This document shows positions 17,649-26,930 of a stretch of DNA of 64,000 nt, piece by piece. The position numbers and the translations under genes are program-made. Position 1 is the first letter of the stretch. Each line of letters starts with the position of its first letter. The notes under the pieces were generated by a model. That model was not told the origin of the DNA and ran no database searches. It worked only from the letters and a program-made list of their open reading frames with translations. The stretch comes from Sphingosinicella flava (GTDB lineage: Bacteria > Pseudomonadota > Alphaproteobacteria > Sphingomonadales > Sphingomonadaceae): assembly GCF_016025255.1 (NCBI RefSeq), contig NZ_CP065592.1, positions 1,903,122 through 1,967,121 on the forward strand, read 5' to 3'.

Positions 17649-18376
17649 TGGAACGCGTCATTTACGACCGCATGGCGGAGCTCGACGAGGTGCATTGGTG
17701 GTATCGCGCCCGCCGCCGCGTCCTCGCCAGCCTGATCGCGCGGCGGATAGGGCCACCGAAGGAAGCGCGCATCCTGGAGGTGGGCTGCGGCACCGGGCAC
17801 AATGTGCTGATGCTCCGCCAGTTCGGGACCGTGGACGCGGTGGAGATCGATGCCGATGCGCGCGCCGTCGCCGAAAAGAGGCTCGGCCAGGCGGTCGGCA
17901 GCGCGCCGCTTCCCACGCTCGAGGGGGTTGCCGAGGGGGCCTACGATCTTGTCGCCTTGCTCGATGTGCTGGAGCATGTCGAAGACGACCGTGCCGCGTT
18001 GCGGTCGCTGGCGAAGCGGTTGAAGCCGGGGGGCAAGTTGCTCCTTACCGTGCCCGCCCACCCCTGGATGTGGAGCGCGCACGACGTCGCGAACCACCAC
18101 CATCGGCGCTACACGAAAGGCGCGCTCAAGGCCGCGATCCAGGAGGCGGGGTTGAAGATCGAGATGATGAGCTGGTTCAATTCGATCCTTTTCCCGCTCG
18201 CCGCCGTCGCGCGGGTGAAGGACCGGCTGACCGGCAAGGAAGGGAGCGACGACGCCTTGCCGCCCGCGCCCATCAACCGCTTCTTCGACGCCGTGTTCGG
18301 GCTGGAGGCCTATGCGGTCGGGCGGCTGCCCTTCCCGCCCGGCGTGTCGATCGTGGCGGTGGTTTCGGCGACATAG
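17648..18376 (+). CDS. Class I SAM-dependent methyltransferase
   Basis: A 242-residue methyltransferase. Motif I is ILEVGCGTGHNVLML (residues about 40-54), the acidic residue follows in VDAVEIDADA, and LLDVLEHVEDDRAALRSL plus LKPGGKLLLTVPAHPWMWSAHD complete the fold. The block NHHHRRYTKGALKAAIQEAGL is typical of methyltransferases in polysaccharide or lipid-sugar clusters. The start shares one base with the gtrA stop. The last 67 bases overlap the GT2 gene on the other strand. The substrate is unknown, but the context points to a sugar or its lipid carrier. Confidence 0.9.
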   Translation: MERVIYDRMAELDEVHWWYRARRRVLASLIARRIGPPKEARILEVGCGTGHNVLMLRQFGTVDAVEIDADARAVAEKRLGQAVGSAPLPTLEGVAEGAYDLVALLDVLEHVEDDRAALRSLAKRLKPGGKLLLTVPAHPWMWSAHDVANHHHRRYTKGALKAAIQEAGLKIEMMSWFNSILFPLAAVARVKDRLTGKEGSDDALPPAPINRFFDAVFGLEAYAVGRLPFPPGVSIVAVVSAT

Positions 18377-19335
18377 CCGAGCGACTGGCGCCCGCCCGCC
18401 CGGCCCGCCACGTCGGCGACGATATAGAGCGGGCGGCGCTTCGTCTCGATATAGAGACGGCCGAGATATTCGCCGATCATGCCGAGCACGAACATCTGCA
18501 CCGCGCCCAGCACGACGACGACCAGCATCATCGACGTCCAGCCCTGGATCGCGTTTCCGGCCAGCCAGCCATAAGCGATATAGAGGACGAGCAGGAAGGA
18601 CACTGCCACCAAGGCGAGGCCGAAATGGCTGGCCCAGCGCAAGGGCGCGGTCGAGAAGCCGGTGATCGCGTCGAAGGCGAAGGCGAGCATCTTGGACAGG
18701 GGATATTTGCTGTGCCCGGCATGCCGTTCCCGCCGGTCATAGAGGAAGGGCACCTGCCGGAAGCCGATCCACGCCACCATGCCCCGAATGAAGCGCGCCT
18801 GTTCGGGCATGCTGAGCAAGGCGTCGAGCGCGCGGCGGCTCATCAGGCGGAAGTCGCCCGTGTCGAGAGGAATTTCGACATCGGTGAGCCGGGCGAGGAG
18901 ACGGTAGAAAAGGGAGGCGGTCGCCTTCTTGAACGCCGTCTCTCCAGCCCGGGCGCGGCGGACGGCATAGACGACGTCGGCCTCCTGGCTCTCCATGGCG
19001 GCGAGCATATCGCCCAACAGCTCCGGCGGATCCTGCAGATCGGCGTCGATGATGAGAATCTTCTCGCCCGAACACAGATCGAGGCCTGCGGTCAGGGCGA
19101 GCTGGTGACCATGATTGCGCGACAGGTTGACGGCGAGCAGGCGGGGGTCGCCTGCCGCAAGCCGCTGCATGACCGGCCAGCTGCCGTCGCGCGAGCCATC
19201 GTTCACGAGGACGAGTTCGTAATCCTCCCCCACCACCGCCGTCCGTGCAGCCATTGTGACGCGACGATGAAGCTCGGGCAGGCAAGCCTCCTCGTTGAAG
19301 CAGGGGATGACGATCGATAGCTGCGGTCCGGTCAT
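18310..19335 (-). CDS. GT2 glycosyltransferase, GtrB/ArnC/DPM1-like
   Basis: A 341-residue enzyme with an N-terminal GT-A domain (SIVIPCFNEEACLPELHRR, VNDGSRDGS, the DADLQDPPE metal motif near residues 97-105) and two C-terminal membrane helices (residues about 235-255 and 270-295). This architecture is that of bactoprenol-phosphate glycosyltransferases (GtrB) and ArnC. With GtrA nearby it probably loads a sugar on undecaprenyl phosphate. Its ATG overlaps the stop of the upstream gene on the same strand (four bases); the last 20 codons overlap the methyltransferase on the other strand. Confidence 0.92.
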   Translation of the reverse strand: MTGPQLSIVIPCFNEEACLPELHRRVTMAARTAVVGEDYELVLVNDGSRDGSWPVMQRLAAGDPRLLAVNLSRNHGHQLALTAGLDLCSGEKILIIDADLQDPPELLGDMLAAMESQEADVVYAVRRARAGETAFKKATASLFYRLLARLTDVEIPLDTGDFRLMSRRALDALLSMPEQARFIRGMVAWIGFRQVPFLYDRRERHAGHSKYPLSKMLAFAFDAITGFSTAPLRWASHFGLALVAVSFLLVLYIAYGWLAGNAIQGWTSMMLVVVVLGAVQMFVLGMIGEYLGRLYIETKRRPLYIVADVAGRAGGRQSLGYVAETTATIDTPGGKGSRPTA

Positions 19336-20918
19336 TGGCCTTCCTTGGGAGACGCCCCTGGCGGCGTGCGGTCCGCGACCCGATACAACACGCTCGACCC
19401 ATTGCGCCAGATTGGCTGGAGTCCTCGCGTCAGTGCCGGGTCATAGGGCGGCGGATTGATCAGCCAGACATAATCAAAGGCTCGGCGCGGGAATTGGGCG
19501 AGAGCTTCATTCATCGTCCGCCATTGTTCGAACCGGCAGCGCCGACTGACAACTTGTTGGGATGGATCGCGCCGGAAGCCAACACCATCGGGATACGTGG
19601 CCTGCAGGAGCTGCGCGCCGGGCATGGACCATTGGTCGTTGGAAAAAGCATTCCGTCGAACCAAGGCGATACCGGGCAGATGTTCAAGGCGGCTCATCGC
19701 CCAAGGTTTGACGCAAGTGGTTCCGACGAAGGAAACGAGGCGGGCATCGTGCGGTAAGTGATCGAGAGCCGCGAGATTGCGGTCATACTCCTTGTCGAAA
19801 AGAGCGAAGCTGATTGTCGACCCAATGGTGCGAGCGCCGAAAAACGAGAGGCCCATGACGGCGAGCAGAGTTGCAAGGCGGCGTGAAGCCCCTTGGCGGA
19901 AACGAACCGCAAGGGTGGCAACTGCCATCACATAGGGAACCAGCCGCATATCTGCATAATTGGATCCGAATACGATGCGGGGCAGCAGTATATAGACCAG
20001 GCTCAGGAAAATCGCCGAGGCTAGGAGGTTGCGTGAATAAGTGAGCCGCCGATGGAAAACAGCAATTACCAGCAGCAGGGCCACGACCACAAGCGCGCCG
20101 ACGTCGAAATAATACCAGCGATCGCGTAGCGCCATCTCCACCCAGCGCCATTTGAGCGTCCAATTGAACCAATCCGCCGTTTGGCCGGTTACATGCTCCC
20201 CGCTTCGCCAGAGCAACATCAGGAGAATCGGAGGCGCCAGTGATAAGCAGTGAAGCCCGGCTGTCCATCCGGCACGGAAAAAGCCGCGCCGCATATCCCA
20301 CTGCCGCACCAATTCGGCCGAAAACGCCATAACGCCCAAGGTGCCCCATCCGAAGGTATGGGTGACCCAGATGACGATGGACAACGGAACGAAGAGGGCT
20401 GCCCGCAATTTCAGGCGACCAAGCCGCGCCAGTCTCAGCCATAAGGCGAAGGCAAGTAGGCCGAGGCCCATGGACAAGGCGAAGTTCACGAAGCCGAAGG
20501 CAAAGGGGAAGTTGAAAGCGAAAGGAAGAGCGAAAAAGGCCGTGGGCGGTATTTCCCCATGAACCTCATGCGCCACCCACAGCAATCCGACGGCTGTAAG
20601 TACCGGAATGGACAGAATGATCGATTTGGAAGCCAACTCGTTGCCGAATATATGGCTGAGGGGCACGATAAGCAGGTCGACGCCGAGGTTACCGATCAAG
20701 CTCCAATCAAAAGTGTAGTAACGAGCGAGAGTCGCCGAGTGAGGCAATTCCATCTGCACATGATAGCGGCCCATATGCCCCGGCAGATCGGTCAAAGGCG
20801 GAATTTCCGGAAGCAGCAGAGGCAGCCCGCTCAAGAGAATGAGTGCAGCGATTAGCCATGGGTGTTTCCAAAACGGGCGTTCTGGACCCGAACGTGGAAA
20901 GGAAGCCTGTGCGATCAT
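19332..20918 (-). CDS. Polytopic membrane protein, probable GT-C-like glycosyltransferase
   Basis: A 528-residue protein with about ten hydrophobic helices. The first loop holds LTDLPGHMGRYHVQMEL, an acidic motif in the usual GT-C position, and the C-terminal 130 residues are soluble. I cannot name a family with certainty. It precedes and overlaps the GtrB-like gene, so a role as the final sugar-transferring enzyme (the GtrC role) is plausible. Codon choice is less GC-biased than in housekeeping neighbours, suggesting more recent arrival or weaker selection. Confidence 0.7.
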   Translation of the reverse strand: MIAQASFPRSGPERPFWKHPWLIAALILLSGLPLLLPEIPPLTDLPGHMGRYHVQMELPHSATLARYYTFDWSLIGNLGVDLLIVPLSHIFGNELASKSIILSIPVLTAVGLLWVAHEVHGEIPPTAFFALPFAFNFPFAFGFVNFALSMGLGLLAFALWLRLARLGRLKLRAALFVPLSIVIWVTHTFGWGTLGVMAFSAELVRQWDMRRGFFRAGWTAGLHCLSLAPPILLMLLWRSGEHVTGQTADWFNWTLKWRWVEMALRDRWYYFDVGALVVVALLLVIAVFHRRLTYSRNLLASAIFLSLVYILLPRIVFGSNYADMRLVPYVMAVATLAVRFRQGASRRLATLLAVMGLSFFGARTIGSTISFALFDKEYDRNLAALDHLPHDARLVSFVGTTCVKPWAMSRLEHLPGIALVRRNAFSNDQWSMPGAQLLQATYPDGVGFRRDPSQQVVSRRCRFEQWRTMNEALAQFPRRAFDYVWLINPPPYDPALTRGLQPIWRNGSSVLYRVADRTPPGASPKEGQ

Positions 20919-21089
20919 CCAGGATGCATATCATTCGAGGAGCGGAAATGAGCAACAGCAGATGCTAACAGGCCAAGCATGACGTTTGCCGTAAAATTTG
21001 CAAGCCGTGGTCAAGGTTTTGTAAACCATGCCCATTTAGGAGCGGGCATTGGATTGAGGGCGATATAACAGCGTGTTTAAGGGGAGAGT

Positions 21090-22304
21090 ATGTCGGAATT
21101 GGTAGTAGAAAAGGAGGAAAGAGCGTCCCCGGCTTTTTGGGTCGTTGCAATATTTTTGACCCTTCTCGTCTTCATTCATCACGATCTCCACAACGTCTTC
21201 AAGGAGTTCAGCCTATCTGTTGGGCGCGATGTTATCCTGGGGCGCGATTTCGCCAATGTGTTTACCGCAGGCCGTCTTCTTATCGAAGATAAGCTTGCAA
21301 TCATTTATGATATTGAGAGCTATCGAGCCTACCAAACTGGGTTGTTCGAAGGGGCAATCCGCGAACATAATTATTCCTACTCGCCAGTGTCGTTCCTTTA
21401 TGTTTGGCTGTTCGGGTTAATCCCCTATATCCTATCGTATATCCTTTGGACTGGGGCGACTGGTGCAGCCTTCATATGGGCGGCGCGTCCTTACATGAAG
21501 ACAGCGGGATTGCCGGCATGGGTAACGCTTTTGCTTCCCGCGTCGATCATCAATATCTGGGCCGGACATTATGGATTTCTGTTCGGAGCACTTTGGCTAG
21601 GTGCCTGGCGAATGCTTGACAGCCGCCCGCGAACCGCCGGCATGCTCGTCGGCTTCATGATCGTTAAACCGCATCTGGCAATTCTGATGCCCTTTGTCCT
21701 TGCAAGGCGGCGTGCTTGGATTCCGTTCGTGTATGCGGGTCTGACCGTGGCAGCGGCCATTGCCATATCGATTGTCTGTTTCGGAATCGAACCTTGGGTC
21801 ATTTACGTGACCAGAACCTCTTCTTTTCAGGCCTCATTGGTGGACGATATCAAGGCCTTCTTCGTCACGATGATGCCGACAGTCGCACCGATCCTGTTCC
21901 TGATGGAGCTTCCCGCGCCGTTGATCTGGACCATTCAAGCCATAGTATCGGCGGGAGCGTTCGCCGCAATTCTGCGCTTCTTGCCGAAGGATACAGAACG
22001 GGCAGGCTTCGCAACGGCATGCGCCACCTTCCTCGTACTGCCCTATGCCTTCATCTACGACATGACGATCATGAATGTCGCTGCCGCACTCATGCTGACT
22101 CAAATGCATCAAGACGACCGGCCTTGGCAGAGGGCGGCCGGTTACTTGGGATTCGTTTTGCCGCTCATCACGATCTTCCTTGGGCGGTGCGATATACCCC
22201 TAGCGCCAATAATCATCGCGATGCAATTTGTCGCTTTGCTGGTAAAAACGGCCCCTTTTACCTTGCCTCACGCCGTGCCAGCAGTCGCAGGCGCAGGGCG
22301 TTGA
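21090..22304 (+). CDS. GT87 (DUF2029) family membrane glycosyltransferase
   Basis: A 404-residue protein with about nine membrane helices. The early block [24 protein letters not shown] matches GT87/DUF2029 proteins, relatives of mycobacterial mannosyltransferases that use polyprenyl-phosphate sugars. [13 protein letters not shown] and [12 protein letters not shown] fit the same family. A strong AAGGGGAGAG ribosome site precedes the ATG. Base composition is visibly AT-richer than the flanks and the upstream 171-base gap is AT-rich with a small ATGCCC/GGGCAT hairpin. The 3' end overlaps argG by 47 bases, so the C-terminus may be extended relative to relatives. Confidence 0.85.
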   Translation: MSELVVEKEERASPAFWVVAIFLTLLVFIHHDLHNVFKEFSLSVGRDVILGRDFANVFTAGRLLIEDKLAIIYDIESYRAYQTGLFEGAIREHNYSYSPVSFLYVWLFGLIPYILSYILWTGATGAAFIWAARPYMKTAGLPAWVTLLLPASIINIWAGHYGFLFGALWLGAWRMLDSRPRTAGMLVGFMIVKPHLAILMPFVLARRRAWIPFVYAGLTVAAAIAISIVCFGIEPWVIYVTRTSSFQASLVDDIKAFFVTMMPTVAPILFLMELPAPLIWTIQAIVSAGAFAAILRFLPKDTERAGFATACATFLVLPYAFIYDMTIMNVAAALMLTQMHQDDRPWQRAAGYLGFVLPLITIFLGRCDIPLAPIIIAMQFVALLVKTAPFTLPHAVPAVAGAGR

Positions 22305-23478
22305 GCTTGATGAAGCCTTCGGCGTCGCGCTGGTCGTAGGCGCCTTGGTCGTCTTCGAAGGTGACGACCTTTTCCGAATAGAGGCTGTTCGGGGATTTGC
22401 GGCCGACAATGTGCGCGCCGCCCTTGTAGAGTTTCAGGCGGACGGTGCCCGACACCTTTTGCTGGCTGTGGTCGATCGCGGCCTGCAACATCTCGCGTTC
22501 CGGCGAGAACCAGAAGCCGTTGTAGATGAGCTCGGCATAACGCGGCATAAGCTCGTCCTTCAGATGTGCGGCGCCGCGGTCGAGGGTGATCCCCTCGATC
22601 GCGCGATGGGCGGCGTGGAGGATGGTGCCGCCCGGCGTCTCGTACATGCCGCGCGACTTCATGCCGACGAAACGGTTCTCGACGAGATCGAGGCGGCCGA
22701 TGGCGTGGGTGCGGCCAAGGTCGTTCAGCTTCGCAAGCAGGGCGGCGGGCGACAGGCCTTCGCCGTCGACGGCCACGGCATCGCCGCGCTCGAAGTCGAT
22801 CGTGATATAATCGGCCTGGTCCGGCGCGGCTTCGAGATGGTCCGTGCGCGAATAGACATAGTCCGGCACCTCCTGCCACGGATCCTCGAGCACCTTGCCT
22901 TCCGACGAGGTGTGGAGAAGGTTGGCGTCGGTCGAGAAGGGCGCTTCGCCGCGCTTGTCCCGGGGCACCGGAATCTGGTGCGCTTCGGCATATTCGATGA
23001 GCTTGGTGCGGGACGTCAAATCCCATTCCCGCCACGGGGCGATCACCTTAATGTCGGGGGCGAGCGCGTAATAGCCGAGCTCGAAACGGACTTGATCGTT
23101 GCCCTTGCCGGTCGCGCCGTGGCTGACCGCATCGGCGCCGACCTGACGGGCTATCTCGATCTGGCGCTTGGCGATGAGGGGGCGGGCGATGGAGGTGCCG
23201 AGGAGATAGAGGCCCTCGTAAAGCGCGTTGGCGCGCATCATCGGGAAGACGTAGTCGCGGACAAATTCCTCCCTGAGGTCGTCGATGAAGATGTGCTCGG
23301 GGCGAACGCCCATCAGCTCGGCCTTCCGGCGGGCGGGCTCCAGCTCCTCGCCCTGTCCGAGGTCGGCGGTGAAGGTCACGACCTCGCAACCGTAGGTTTC
23401 CTTCAGCCATTTCAGAATAACGCTCGTGTCGAGGCCACCCGAAAAGGCCAAGACCACCTTGCTCACATTCTGCGCCAT
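22258..23478 (-). CDS. argG: Argininosuccinate synthase
   Basis: ArgG joins citrulline and aspartate with ATP in arginine synthesis. The 406-residue product starts [20 protein letters not shown], with the P-loop AFSGGLDTS at residues 11-19. [16 protein letters not shown], the [13 protein letters not shown] block and RLLARREAR near the end are all typical. Start at 23478 gives the normal N-terminus; a longer upstream frame is not family-like. argH, the next enzyme, lies about 3.4 kb away on the same strand rather than adjacent. Confidence 0.98.
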   Translation of the reverse strand: MAQNVSKVVLAFSGGLDTSVILKWLKETYGCEVVTFTADLGQGEELEPARRKAELMGVRPEHIFIDDLREEFVRDYVFPMMRANALYEGLYLLGTSIARPLIAKRQIEIARQVGADAVSHGATGKGNDQVRFELGYYALAPDIKVIAPWREWDLTSRTKLIEYAEAHQIPVPRDKRGEAPFSTDANLLHTSSEGKVLEDPWQEVPDYVYSRTDHLEAAPDQADYITIDFERGDAVAVDGEGLSPAALLAKLNDLGRTHAIGRLDLVENRFVGMKSRGMYETPGGTILHAAHRAIEGITLDRGAAHLKDELMPRYAELIYNGFWFSPEREMLQAAIDHSQQKVSGTVRLKLYKGGAHIVGRKSPNSLYSEKVVTFEDDQGAYDQRDAEGFIKLNALRLRLLARREAR

Positions 23479-23546
23479 CGCCCGCCTTTCAAAGAGTCGC
23501 GGCGCAATGCCAAGGGCGGGGCCGGTGTTCAAGCATTTAACGTGGA

Positions 23547-24773
23547 TCAGGCGCGGAGCGCCCGTTCGGCCTCGGCGATATAGTCGCGGGTGAGAGGCAA
23601 AGCGTCGCGGCGGCGGATATATTGAAGCTGGTAATTGACCAGCCCGCCGTGGCGGAAGGCGACGATGGCTCCGGCGAGATAGAATTGCCACATCCGAAAG
23701 AAACGGTCGTCGTAGAGCGCCACGATCTCCTCCCGCCGCTCGGTGACGCGGCGATACCAATGCGCGAGCGTCAGGGCATAATGGAGGCGCAGGGTTTCGA
23801 CGTCGGCGACGATCATCTTCTCCCGTTCGCTCGCCGCGACGATTTCGGACAAAGCGGGGTTGTAGCCGCCGGGGAAGATATATTTCGCCGTCCAGGCATC
23901 GGTGACGCCCGGTCCCCCCATCCGCCCGATCGTGTGAAGCAGCATCACGCCGTCTTCGGCCAGAAGCTCCCGGCATTTCCTGAAGAAGGTCCGGTAATGC
24001 GGCGGGCCGACATGTTCGAACATGCCGACCGATACGATGCGGTCGAAACGGCCGGTGACAGCGCGATAGTCGACCAGTTCGAATTGTACGCGATCCCCGG
24101 CCCCGGCTTCCTCGGCACGCCGGCGGGCGACCTTCAACTGTTCTTCCGAGAGGGTGATGCCAAGCACGTCCACATCGGCCACCCGGTTGAGATAGAGCGC
24201 CATGCCGCCCCAGCCGCAGCCGATGTCGAGCACTTTCTGCCCCGGCTTCAGGTGGAGCTTCGCGGCGATATGCGCCTTCTTGTCGGCCTGCGCGGTATCG
24301 AGGTCGTTCGCCGGATCGGTGAAATAGGCGCAGCTATATTGGCGGTCGGCGTCGAGGAAGAGATCGTAGAGCCGATCGGACAGGTCGTAATGATGCGCGA
24401 CATTGCGTTTCGAACGGCGTTGCCAGTTGAGGTGGTGGAGGCGTGACAAAAACCCGCCTGCACGTTCGCGCAGGCCGCTCTGCCCACTGCCTCGGTCCCA
24501 CGGGCCGTTGCTTCGAACGAGATCCAGAAGGTCGAGGATTTCGCCCCTCTCCATCACCAGCCGGCCGTTCATATAGGCTTCGCCCGCGCCGAGACGGGGA
24601 TCGCGGACGATGTCGAAGGGCACGCGAGCGTCGGTGAAACGGATGGCGACGGGCGCACGTGACGGGTCTGCGCTGCCGTAACGGCGGGTCGATCCATCCG
24701 CGCCGGTGACCGTCAGCTCGCCTTGTCGGACGATCCGGTCGAGCATCCTGTCCATCAACCGCATCGGACCCAT
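23547..24773 (-). CDS. cfa: Cyclopropane-fatty-acyl-phospholipid synthase
   Basis: Cfa transfers a methylene group from SAM to unsaturated acyl chains of membrane phospholipids. The 408-residue product has an N-terminal lipid-binding part ([15 protein letters not shown]), the block [28 protein letters not shown] motif [15 protein letters not shown], and [11 protein letters not shown]-terminal residues [20 protein letters not shown] are standard. Several ATGs cluster at the start (24776, 24773, 24764); 24773 gives the best spacing to the GGGGAGG ribosome site. argG follows after 68 bases on the same strand. Confidence 0.94.
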   Translation of the reverse strand: MGPMRLMDRMLDRIVRQGELTVTGADGSTRRYGSADPSRAPVAIRFTDARVPFDIVRDPRLGAGEAYMNGRLVMERGEILDLLDLVRSNGPWDRGSGQSGLRERAGGFLSRLHHLNWQRRSKRNVAHHYDLSDRLYDLFLDADRQYSCAYFTDPANDLDTAQADKKAHIAAKLHLKPGQKVLDIGCGWGGMALYLNRVADVDVLGITLSEEQLKVARRRAEEAGAGDRVQFELVDYRAVTGRFDRIVSVGMFEHVGPPHYRTFFRKCRELLAEDGVMLLHTIGRMGGPGVTDAWTAKYIFPGGYNPALSEIVAASEREKMIVADVETLRLHYALTLAHWYRRVTERREEIVALYDDRFFRMWQFYLAGAIVAFRHGGLVNYQLQYIRRRDALPLTRDYIAEAERALRA

Positions 24774-24853
24774 CATGACCTCCCCTTGCGAAAGGATGCG
24801 CATGCTGCGCGGCGTGCAGAATAGATCATTGCGAAGGCAGCGAAAATACGGGT

Positions 24854-25810
24854 TTAGCGCCTGAACCAGTGAAGCCGTGCGAAATAAGCGGCGATGACGA
24901 GGCCAATGGCGGTGCAGAAGGCAACCACCCCCCAGAAGGCCCATGGCTCTTGCGCATAGGGAATGCCCCGCACGTTCATGCCAAGGAGACCGGTAACGAA
25001 GGTCAAAGGCAGGAAGATGAGCGCAACGATGGCGATGATGAGCGAACGCGTGTCGAGCTGCTCGGCGCGCAGGTCGGTCAATTGTTCATGGAGGAGAGCG
25101 GCACGCTCGCGCACCGCCTCCAACTCCTCCGCCATGCGGGCGAAGCGATCCGCGGCGTCGCGGATGTGGAGCTGATCTTCTTCCGCCAACCAGTCGAAGC
25201 CCATCGCGGCGAGGCTCACAAGCGCGTCGCGATCGGGCGCGACGAAGCGGCGATAGGCAATGGCCTCGACCCGGATTCCGGCGATTCGCGCGCGCAAGCG
25301 GTAAATGCTCCGCGTCTCCAGCTCCGTCTCGCAATCGTCGAGCTGGTCGCCGAGATCGGCCACCTGGGGATCGAGTTCCCGGCTGATCGTGCGGGCGAAG
25401 GCGGCGACGAGGTCTCCCGGATCGAGGATGCTGCCCGCCTCCATTTCTTTCACCACCGTGGCGGTCGCGGCCATCGGCCGGCGGCAGACCGATGTGATCT
25501 TGCCGTGGCGGACCCAGAACCGAATCGAGACGAGCCGGTCGGTGCTTTCAACGCCTGCCTCGGCGAGGCCGCGCAGGTTGACGAGAGCGCCATCGCTGAT
25601 CCGGTCGCAGCGCGGCCGGGTTTCGGTGGCGACGAGAGCGCTCGCCGCGACGTCGGGCATATCCTCCTCGCCCGCCAGCAATTGCACTTCCTCGTCGACG
25701 CCGTTCTCGGCGTGCAGCCAGACGAAGCCGGGGCCACGATAAGCGGCGGCTTCCTCGCGGCCAATCCGGCGGGCCGGGCCGTCGCCGGCGAGAAAAGCGA
25801 CGCAACGCAT
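24854..25810 (-). CDS. CorA/ZntB family divalent cation transporter
   Basis: A 318-residue protein with a large cytoplasmic N-terminal domain and two C-terminal helices. The ion-selectivity motif GMN is present in VTGLLGMNVRGIPY. The N-terminal part (GFVWLHAENGVDEEV, VSIRFWVRHGKITSVCRRP) and the long helical coil (residues about 150-260) resemble ZntB, which moves zinc, more than CorA proper. The start at 25810 leaves a four-base gap to galU; the ribosome site is weak. Metal specificity cannot be decided from sequence. Confidence 0.9.
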   Translation of the reverse strand: MRCVAFLAGDGPARRIGREEAAAYRGPGFVWLHAENGVDEEVQLLAGEEDMPDVAASALVATETRPRCDRISDGALVNLRGLAEAGVESTDRLVSIRFWVRHGKITSVCRRPMAATATVVKEMEAGSILDPGDLVAAFARTISRELDPQVADLGDQLDDCETELETRSIYRLRARIAGIRVEAIAYRRFVAPDRDALVSLAAMGFDWLAEEDQLHIRDAADRFARMAEELEAVRERAALLHEQLTDLRAEQLDTRSLIIAIVALIFLPLTFVTGLLGMNVRGIPYAQEPWAFWGVVAFCTAIGLVIAAYFARLHWFRR

Positions 25811-25814
25811 CGTT

Positions 25815-26675
25815 CTAACCAATGCCCGCGATGAAGGCGCGGACTGCGGGGCCGACATCGTCCCGCTCCAGCGCCAAGGCGATATTGGCCGTGACAAATC
25901 CGGCCTTGTCGCCGCAATCGTAGCGCTTGGCGGCGACGGTGACGCCGTGGAAGGGCTGGGTGCCGATGAGGGCGGCCATCGCGTCGGTCAGCTGGATCTC
26001 GCCGCCCGCGCCCTTCACCGGATTGTCGAGCACCTTCATCACTTCCGGCTGAAGGATGTAGCGGCCGATGACGCCCAAGGTGGACGGCGCCTCTTCCGGC
26101 TTCGGCTTTTCGACCAGGCCGGTGATTTCGGTGGCATTGCCGTCACGCGCTCCGGGCGTGATGATGCCGTAGCTCGCGGTGCGCTCGCGGGCGACGTCCT
26201 CGACGCAGATGATGTTGCCGCCGAAGCGGTTATAGGCCTCCATCATCTCGGCAAGGCAGCCGGGTTGCCCCCACATCAGATCGTCGGGAAGGATGACGGC
26301 GAAGGGCTCGTCGCCGACAATGTCGCGGGCGCACCAGACGGCGTGGCCGAGGCCCAAAGGCTCTTGCTGGCGCACCGACACGACGCCGCCATAAGGAACG
26401 CGGGTGGGCGACAGCGCGTCGAGCGACTTGCCGCGTGCGGCCATCGTCGTTTCGAGCTCGAAGGCGATGTCGAAATGATCCTCGAGCGCGCCCTTGCCGC
26501 GGCCGGTGACGAAGATCATCTGCTCGATCCCGGCCTCGCGCGCTTCGTCCACCGCATATTGGATGAGCGGGCGGTCGACGATGGGCAGCATTTCCTTGGC
26601 GAAGGCCTTGGTGGCGGGAAGGAAGCGGGTGCCGAGGCCGGCGACCGGAAAGACTGCCTTGCGAACGGGTTTCAT
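25815..26675 (-). CDS. galU: UTP-glucose-1-phosphate uridylyltransferase
   Basis: GalU makes UDP-glucose for envelope polysaccharides and lipid-linked sugars. The 286-residue product has the nucleotide loop FPVAGLGTRFLPATKA, the Lys-containing KEMLPIVDRPLIQYAVDEA, DDLMWGQPG, and GLVEKPKPEEAPS with YDCGDKAGF. It is complete. It may supply the Gtr-type glycosylation genes at 15376-22304. The small lipoprotein gene and argH lie upstream on the same strand. Confidence 0.97.
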   Translation of the reverse strand: MKPVRKAVFPVAGLGTRFLPATKAFAKEMLPIVDRPLIQYAVDEAREAGIEQMIFVTGRGKGALEDHFDIAFELETTMAARGKSLDALSPTRVPYGGVVSVRQQEPLGLGHAVWCARDIVGDEPFAVILPDDLMWGQPGCLAEMMEAYNRFGGNIICVEDVARERTASYGIITPGARDGNATEITGLVEKPKPEEAPSTLGVIGRYILQPEVMKVLDNPVKGAGGEIQLTDAMAALIGTQPFHGVTVAAKRYDCGDKAGFVTANIALALERDDVGPAVRAFIAGIG

Positions 26676-26696
26676 CAGGACTCCAGGACTGTAATG

Positions 26697-26930
26697 TCAG
26701 GTGGGCGGTAGATCGAACCGGTCGGTTTCACGCTCCTCCGAGCGGGTGAGCGCTTCTTCCGTCCGTTGCGGGCGTGCAATGGTCGGCTGCTCGAGAAGTT
26801 CCGAGGGCGAGGGCGGTTCGGCCGCGCCGAGCGGGGCGGGCGGCAGGCTTTCGCCCGGCGCCGGGCGCAGCGCCTCGCGCTGACCGCAAGCGGCGAGGAG
26901 GAGCGGAAGGATCAGGATCGCGGCTCTCAT
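26697..26930 (-). CDS. Small proline-rich lipoprotein
   Basis: A 77-residue protein with a signal peptide and lipobox LLAACGQ (Cys15), followed by a disordered, Pro- and Glu-rich tail. It overlaps the argH stop by four bases, so it is translated with argH. Short lipoproteins next to argH or lysA are seen in many proteobacteria (LptM-like, formerly YifL); that similarity is by position and size only. Function unknown. Confidence 0.8.
   Translation of the reverse strand: MRAAILILPLLLAACGQREALRPAPGESLPPAPLGAAEPPSPSELLEQPTIARPQRTEEALTRSEERETDRFDLPPT

Noticed and set aside
22258-23976. Extension of argG upstream of 23478
   Set aside because: The extra part is antisense-frame translation of the cfa gene; argG homologues start at MAQNVSKVV.
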